From Collimonas sp. OK607 (GTDB lineage Bacteria > Pseudomonadota > Gammaproteobacteria > Burkholderiales > Burkholderiaceae_D): 64,000 nucleotides of DNA. The position numbers were made by a program, and so were the translations under genes. Each line of letters begins with the position of its first letter. Within the stretch, counting starts at the first letter, position 1. The stretch lies in NCBI RefSeq assembly GCF_900111995.1, contig NZ_FOKF01000006.1, forward strand, positions 1 through 64,000, in the 5' to 3' direction. Below the pieces are notes generated by a model, which was given only the letters and a program-made list of their open reading frames with translations, was not told the origin of the DNA and searched no databases. Shown one piece after another: positions 61,754-64,000 of the stretch.

Positions 61754-63274
61754 ATGGGCAGTAAACTCAAGAATATCGGTCTAATCAGCTTAGGCGTCAT
61801 AGCGGGAATAGGCGCCTCCATCCAGTTCGATGCGATTGCACAGAAAAGCGCTGCAGCGCCATTACCGCTGGAGGAATTACGGCAACTGTCCGATGTTTTC
61901 GGCCTGATCAAGTCCGATTATGTCGAACCTGCCGACGATAAAAAGTTGCTGACCGAAGCCATTTCCGGCATGGTGGCCTCGCTCGACCCGCATTCCGCGT
62001 ATCTGGACAAGAAGGCCTACAAAGAGTTGCGCGAGAGCACCCAAGGCAAATTTGTCGGCCTCGGCATCGAAGTCGGCATGGAAGACGGTTACATCAAGGT
62101 GGTATCGCCGATCGAGGATTCTCCGGCCTACCGCGCCGGCATCAAGTCAGGCGATCTGATCACCCGCCTCGACGCCACCCCGGTCAAGGGCCTGACGCTG
62201 GATCAGGCAGTCAAGCGCATGCGCGGCGAGCCCAACACCAAGATCACCCTGACCATCTCGCGCAAGGATGAAGACAAGCCATTGATCTTCAGCATCCTGC
62301 GCCAGGAAATCCGTGTCCAGAGCGTGAAGGCGAAAGTAGTTGAGCCGGGTTATGCCTGGTTGCGCGTGACCCAGTTCCAGGAACCGACAGTCGACGACAT
62401 GGCGAAGAAAATTGCCACCATCTATGCGCAAGAACCGAACCTGAAAGGTCTGGTGCTGGATCTGCGTAACGATCCGGGCGGCGTATTACCGGGCGCGATC
62501 GGCGTTTCCGCCGCATTCCTGCCGAAGGATTCGGTAGTGGTCACCACCAACGGCCAGTTGCCAAGCTCGAAAGCCTCGTTCTACGCCAAGCGCGAGTATT
62601 ACGCCAATCCAGGCAATGATCCGCTGGCGCGCCTGCCTGAAGCGCTGAAGAAAGTACCGATGGTGGTATTGGTCAACACCGGTTCCGCCTCGGCATCCGA
62701 AATCGTGGCCGGCGCCCTGCAAGACTATAAGCGCGCCACCATCATGGGCACGCAAACCTTCGGCAAGGGTTCGGTACAATCGGTAATCGCGTTGCCGCCG
62801 GACCGCAATACCGCAGTCAAGCTGACCACCGCCCGTTATTACACGCCGAACGGCCGCTCGATTCAAGCCAGAGGCATCGTGCCGGACGTGATGGTGGATG
62901 AATATGCCGATGGTGACGGCTTGAACGGCCTGCGCCTGCGCGAAGCCGACCTGACCAAGCATCTGAGCAACGATACCGACAAGGGTCCTGAAGTCACTAC
63001 GCCTAAGGTCGACGAACTGGAAGAAGCGCAGCGCATTGCTGCCGCTGAAAAGAAACGCAAGCCATTGGAGTTCGGTAGCAAAGACGACTTCCAGCTGGCA
63101 CAGGCGTTGAACCAGTTGAAGGGCCTGCCGGTGCAAGTGTCCAAGGTGAAACCGGAGATCCGCTCGGAAACCGACAAGGACGATAAGAACGGCAGGGCAA
63201 CCAAAGATGACAAGCCAGTGCCAGCCGAGGACGGCGTCATCAAGAAGGACCTGATGAAGAACGAGAAAAAATAA
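61754..63274 (+). CDS. ctpA: C-terminal processing protease (S41 family, CtpA type)
   Basis: A 506-residue exported serine protease. An N-terminal membrane/signal segment (IGLISLGVIAGIGASIQFDAIA) is followed by a helical part, a PDZ domain (~90-175, GKFVGLGIEVGMEDGYIKVVSPIEDSPAYRAGIKSGDLI), and the S41 core. The core holds LVLDLRNDPGGVLPGAIGVS, the nucleophile serine in TGSASASEIVAGAL and the lysine in TFGKGSVQS. The C-terminal ~60 residues are highly charged. It starts three bases after envC, so they are cotranscribed. It processes or degrades periplasmic proteins such as cell-wall hydrolases. Confidence 0.95.
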   Translation: MGSKLKNIGLISLGVIAGIGASIQFDAIAQKSAAAPLPLEELRQLSDVFGLIKSDYVEPADDKKLLTEAISGMVASLDPHSAYLDKKAYKELRESTQGKFVGLGIEVGMEDGYIKVVSPIEDSPAYRAGIKSGDLITRLDATPVKGLTLDQAVKRMRGEPNTKITLTISRKDEDKPLIFSILRQEIRVQSVKAKVVEPGYAWLRVTQFQEPTVDDMAKKIATIYAQEPNLKGLVLDLRNDPGGVLPGAIGVSAAFLPKDSVVVTTNGQLPSSKASFYAKREYYANPGNDPLARLPEALKKVPMVVLVNTGSASASEIVAGALQDYKRATIMGTQTFGKGSVQSVIALPPDRNTAVKLTTARYYTPNGRSIQARGIVPDVMVDEYADGDGLNGLRLREADLTKHLSNDTDKGPEVTTPKVDELEEAQRIAAAEKKRKPLEFGSKDDFQLAQALNQLKGLPVQVSKVKPEIRSETDKDDKNGRATKDDKPVPAEDGVIKKDLMKNEKK

Positions 63275-63293
63275 TCGTTTTTCACGCTACACT

Positions 63294-63319
63294 AAGGCCG
63301 CAGCGATGCGGCCTTTTTT
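63294..63319 (+). terminator. Rho-independent terminator after ctpA
   Basis: AAGGCCGCA-GCGA-TGCGGCCTT is a 9-bp stem with a GCGA tetraloop followed by TTTTTT on the plus strand. It separates ctpA from moeB, which probably has its own promoter or relies on read-through. Confidence 0.88.
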
Positions 63320-63404
63320 ATGGTCCCGAGCGATGGCCCCGGGCGCTTGCCTGACGTCGCGGTGAAATTTTCGGAAACCAGTTTTATCTATTTGACAGCG
63401 TCCT

Positions 63405-64000
63405 ATGAACGACCAGCAATTACTCCGCTATTCGCGCCACATCCTGCTTGATGAGATCGATATAGACGGCCAGGAAAAAATCCTGGCGGCGCATGCGCTG
63501 ATCATCGGCGCCGGCGGTCTCGGCTCGCCGGTGGCGATGTATCTGGCTTCGGCCGGGGTCGGCCGCATCACACTGGTGGATAACGACAGCGTCGACCTCA
63601 CCAATCTGCAGCGGCAAATCCTGCATACCAGCGAGCGCGTCGGCCAAGCCAAGGTCAGTTCCGGCAAGACTGCCATGACGCAAATCAATCCTGATATCCA
63701 GGTCATCGCATTAGCCGAACGCGCTGACGAAGCGCGTCTCTCTCAGTTGATCAGCGATGCCGATGTAGTCATCGACTGCAGCGACAACTTCGCAACGCGG
63801 CAGGCCATCAACCACGCCTGTGTCGCGCATCAGGTGCCGTTGGTCTCCGGTGCAGCAATCCGGTTCGACGGCCAGATCAGCGTATTCGACTCCCGCGACG
63901 CCAGCTCGCCCTGCTACGCCTGCCTGTTCCCGCCAGACCGGGAGTTCGAAGAAATAGCCTGCTCCACCATGGGTGTGTTCGCGCCGTTGGTGGGTATCAT
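63405..64000 (+). CDS. moeB: MoeB/ThiF family adenylyltransferase (partial, runs out of window)
   Basis: The first ~198 codons of an E1-like enzyme that adenylates the C-terminus of MoaD or ThiS for molybdopterin or thiazole sulfur transfer. The start is RYSRHILLDEIDIDGQEKI, the ATP-binding motif is LIIGAGGLGSPVAMYLASAGVG, then DNDSVDLTNLQRQILH and ADVVIDCSDNFATR. A CxxC zinc pair (CYACLFPP) appears just before the window ends. Its reading frame is open to position 64000. MoeB is the likelier of the two families here, but without neighbours to the right this stays inferred. Confidence 0.88.
   Translation, partial: MNDQQLLRYSRHILLDEIDIDGQEKILAAHALIIGAGGLGSPVAMYLASAGVGRITLVDNDSVDLTNLQRQILHTSERVGQAKVSSGKTAMTQINPDIQVIALAERADEARLSQLISDADVVIDCSDNFATRQAINHACVAHQVPLVSGAAIRFDGQISVFDSRDASSPCYACLFPPDREFEEIACSTMGVFAPLVGI

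Noticed and set aside
1-64000. CRISPR array, insertion sequences or toxin-antitoxin pairs
   Set aside because: No regularly spaced repeats, transposase motifs, terminal inverted repeats or small paired toxin-like genes were found by eye.

Overview
The window looks like a chromosome segment of a betaproteobacterium of the order Burkholderiales, most likely the family Oxalobacteraceae (Collimonas/Herbaspirillum-like). The pointers are a PhaM-type PHA granule regulator, a porin starting MKKSLIALAVLGAIAG, a one-cysteine DksA of the CEETGEP type, the order gspG-H-I-J-K-L-M-N-D-E-F-C, and a moderately GC-rich, evenly biased coding background. This assignment is from recognition of families and gene order, not from a database search. 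I see no insertion sequence, prophage, CRISPR array, tRNA or integrase scar. Coding density is high and nearly all of the sequence is core genome.

Layout. 1-360: upstream edge of an rRNA operon that runs leftwards out of the window (strong promoter at 307-335). 360-10010: BioC-like methyltransferase, comF, trmL, PCu(A)C copper chaperone, rfaE2, ferritin-like protein, phaM, an orphan amino-acid-type binding protein, two DUF3108 paralogues and queC. 10107-15704: aromatic amino acid block with a fused indolepyruvate ferredoxin oxidoreductase, phenylalanine 4-monooxygenase and a divergent Lrp-type regulator. 15730-21108: GNAT acetyltransferase, cca, glutathione S-transferase, soluble lytic transglycosylase and 5-formyl-THF cyclo-ligase. 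21103-26467: activated methyl cycle, all on the minus strand (metK, AI-2E-type permease, SAH riboswitch plus ahcY, small DUF360-type membrane protein, metF).

26772-34782: two overlapping LpxL/HtrB acyltransferases and dapF, then a Sel1-repeat gene and a very highly codon-adapted porin, then DUF484 and xerC. 34935-40447: a zinc-homeostasis block (Zur-like Fur protein, COG0523 GTPase with a His-rich loop, DksA with a long Lys/Ala tail, small exported protein, ZnuD-like TonB receptor). 40918-44547: a duplicated-module STAS protein followed by the heat-shock protease hslVU behind a good sigma-32 promoter. 44594-55879: a complete type II secretion operon except for the prepilin peptidase. 56153-59268: gpsA, SH3-domain protein, secB, grxC and a rhodanese protein. 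59475-64000: gpmA, envC, ctpA and the start of moeB, which runs out of the window.

Functional themes: methyl-group recycling with product sensing by an SAH riboswitch; zinc-limitation response; envelope biogenesis and protein export (lpxL pair, slt, envC, ctpA, secB, T2SS, porin); aromatic amino acid catabolism. I do not see an obvious new defence or mobile system. The points most worth following up are the DksA fusion inside the zinc block, the two-module STAS protein before hslVU, the structured metK leader, the orphan plus-strand terminator before phhA, and the symmetric operator-like site before the porin. All statements about promoters and operators come from reading the sequence by eye.
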